Below, in pieces: positions 4,136-5,048 of a stretch of 5,048 nt of DNA. Source of the DNA: Caldifarciminota bacterium (GTDB lineage: Bacteria > Hydrothermota > Tepidihabitantia > B3-TA06); assembly GCA_014729665.1 (NCBI GenBank), contig WJJO01000097.1, positions 1-5,048 on the forward strand, written 5' to 3'. Position numbers and translations under genes: made by a program. Each line of letters starts with the position of its first letter. The stretch's first letter is position 1. The notes under the pieces are model-generated. The model ran no database searches. It was not told the origin of the DNA and saw nothing but the letters and a program-made list of their open reading frames with translations.

Positions 4136-5048
4136 GTGAAGATATCATTCCTGCCTGCCGAGTACGTAATCAGTGCTTCACGGGAGGTATCGGGTGGGAG
4201 TATTGAGTCCGATTTCATGATAAGGGCGGTGAAGATAAAAAATACCCTATCAGATTCGGTTACCATTCATCAAATCAAATTCGATCTGAGAATCGAGGGT
4301 AAATCAATTAAACATATCACATATCCAGAGGAGGAGATTGCAAATTTATGTAAAGTATTCCCAAGGACAATTACGGGGATCGAGGGAGAAGTCGGGCAGG
4401 TGTTTTTAGGCACCCGGAGATTCTGGGATGCCGGCCAAGTATCTAGCACACAAGAACTTAAACCCGGACAGGAGACGGGGCTGCTGCTAGAGCACTTCAG
4501 GATAACGAAGGCCAAACCGGTTGATGAGTGCGCTGTAGGTGTGACTTATTTGCACAATAACGCTTCAAAGGAAGCAACAATCTCAATCCCAATAAAGGAA
4601 TACCGGAACGCCAATGACTTCATCTTTCCCCTGAAAGGCGCATGGCTGGCGGTTAATACCCACGATGACATTCATTTCCACCGCAGGATGCACTCCCAGG
4701 AGTTCGCCATGGACCTGGTACAGTATACCATAGACTTTCGGCTATTCGAGAGAGACAAACCCGATAACCAAGCTTTTCCCTGTTACAGTGCTGAGATTTG
4801 CGCCTGTGCTGATGGCCAGGTTGTCGACTGTCATGACGGAATCTGTGAAAACCCGCCAGGTTTGGGATCCCGGTTGCCTAAAGAACAAGGAGATAAAATC
4901 CTGGAAGAGCACGGCTTCGTTGCATGGGCGGCGGGGAATTACGTTACAATCGAGCACCAGGGAGGGGAATATTCATTCTACGCCCACCTGATCCCGGGAA
5001 GCCTTGCTGTCAAGAAAGGCGAGAAGGTCAATCAAGGTCAGGTTATCG
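4136..5048 (+). CDS. M23-family (LytM/lysostaphin-type) peptidase-like protein, partial, cut by window end
   Basis: The frame runs open from GTG 4136 for 304 codons to the window edge, so the C-terminus is missing. Residues 1 to about 165 form a beta-rich N-terminal region of unknown identity, with no signal peptide or membrane helix. From about 166 the sequence matches the M23 metallopeptidase fold: GAWLAVNTHDDIHFHRRMHSQEFAMDL (168-194) with a likely zinc pair His186 and Asp193, then ADGQVVD (225-231), GNYVTIEH (267-274), FYAHLIPGSLAVKKGEKVNQGQVI (281-304), where His284 fits the catalytic YxHL. The final zinc motif HxH would lie beyond the window, so activity cannot be judged. Known M23 enzymes cut cell-wall peptides outside the membrane. 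The lack of a signal peptide is odd, and five Cys cluster at 217-237. Its own promoter and ribosome site suggest a separate transcription unit. Confidence 0.82.
   Translation, partial: MKISFLPAEYVISASREVSGGSIESDFMIRAVKIKNTLSDSVTIHQIKFDLRIEGKSIKHITYPEEEIANLCKVFPRTITGIEGEVGQVFLGTRRFWDAGQVSSTQELKPGQETGLLLEHFRITKAKPVDECAVGVTYLHNNASKEATISIPIKEYRNANDFIFPLKGAWLAVNTHDDIHFHRRMHSQEFAMDLVQYTIDFRLFERDKPDNQAFPCYSAEICACADGQVVDCHDGICENPPGLGSRLPKEQGDKILEEHGFVAWAAGNYVTIEHQGGEYSFYAHLIPGSLAVKKGEKVNQGQVI

Noticed and set aside
4270..4515. Reverse-strand 81-residue frame under the M23-like gene
   Set aside because: It lies wholly inside the GTG-started forward frame, which has family motifs and a strong ribosome site; the reverse product resembles nothing and has no ribosome site.
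4788..4991. Forward 67-residue frame, and a reverse one at 4742-4957
   Set aside because: Both overlap the M23 motifs of the main frame and have no domain signal; they are out-of-frame shadows.

Overview
This is a compact, all-forward stretch of bacterial DNA with seven protein genes, the last one cut by the window end. There is no RNA gene, CRISPR array, transposase or integron site that I can support. Two genes are lipoproteins with clear lipoboxes, most genes have purine-rich Shine-Dalgarno sites, and four gene starts are preceded by sigma-70-like promoters, so the source is a bacterium. Base composition looks moderate, with AT-rich gaps. From memory, several of the protein families (Ig-like lipoprotein with a Trp/His-rich C-terminus, small OB-like lipoprotein, the two GNAT types) resemble proteins from Chloroflexi and uncultured candidate-phylum genomes. 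That is only an impression and the phylum cannot be fixed from this window.

Layout: 1-136 has no recognisable gene. A strong promoter (137-164) leads into a membrane isoprenylcysteine-carboxyl-methyltransferase-like protein (206-901), whose 3' end overlaps a small GNAT acetyltransferase (858-1262) by 44 bases. The stop codon of that gene lies inside the -35 box of the next promoter (1259-1286), which drives an Ig-like lipoprotein (1321-2025). A second small lipoprotein follows (2102-2410), and its last codons contain the apparent ribosome site of a RimJ/RimL-type GNAT. That GNAT is open and homology-like back to about 2416, but its first standard ATG is at 2488. After a short stem-loop and another promoter comes a dihydroorotate-dehydrogenase-like flavoprotein (3088-4071) that lacks the usual catalytic Cys/Ser. 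Last is a promoter and a GTG-started M23-peptidase-like protein without a signal peptide (4136 to the window end).

The genes do not form an obvious pathway. Four of them (1, 3, 6 and 7) appear to have their own promoter, all with the same 16-base spacer and a TAnAGT -10 box. The region therefore reads as short, closely packed transcription units (genes 1+2, genes 3+4+5, gene 6, gene 7) rather than one operon. I did not find a convincing new multi-gene system. The points most worth a second look are the non-canonical or lost start of the second GNAT, the uniform promoter architecture, the altered active-site loop of the flavoprotein, and the Cys-rich, apparently cytosolic M23-like protein.
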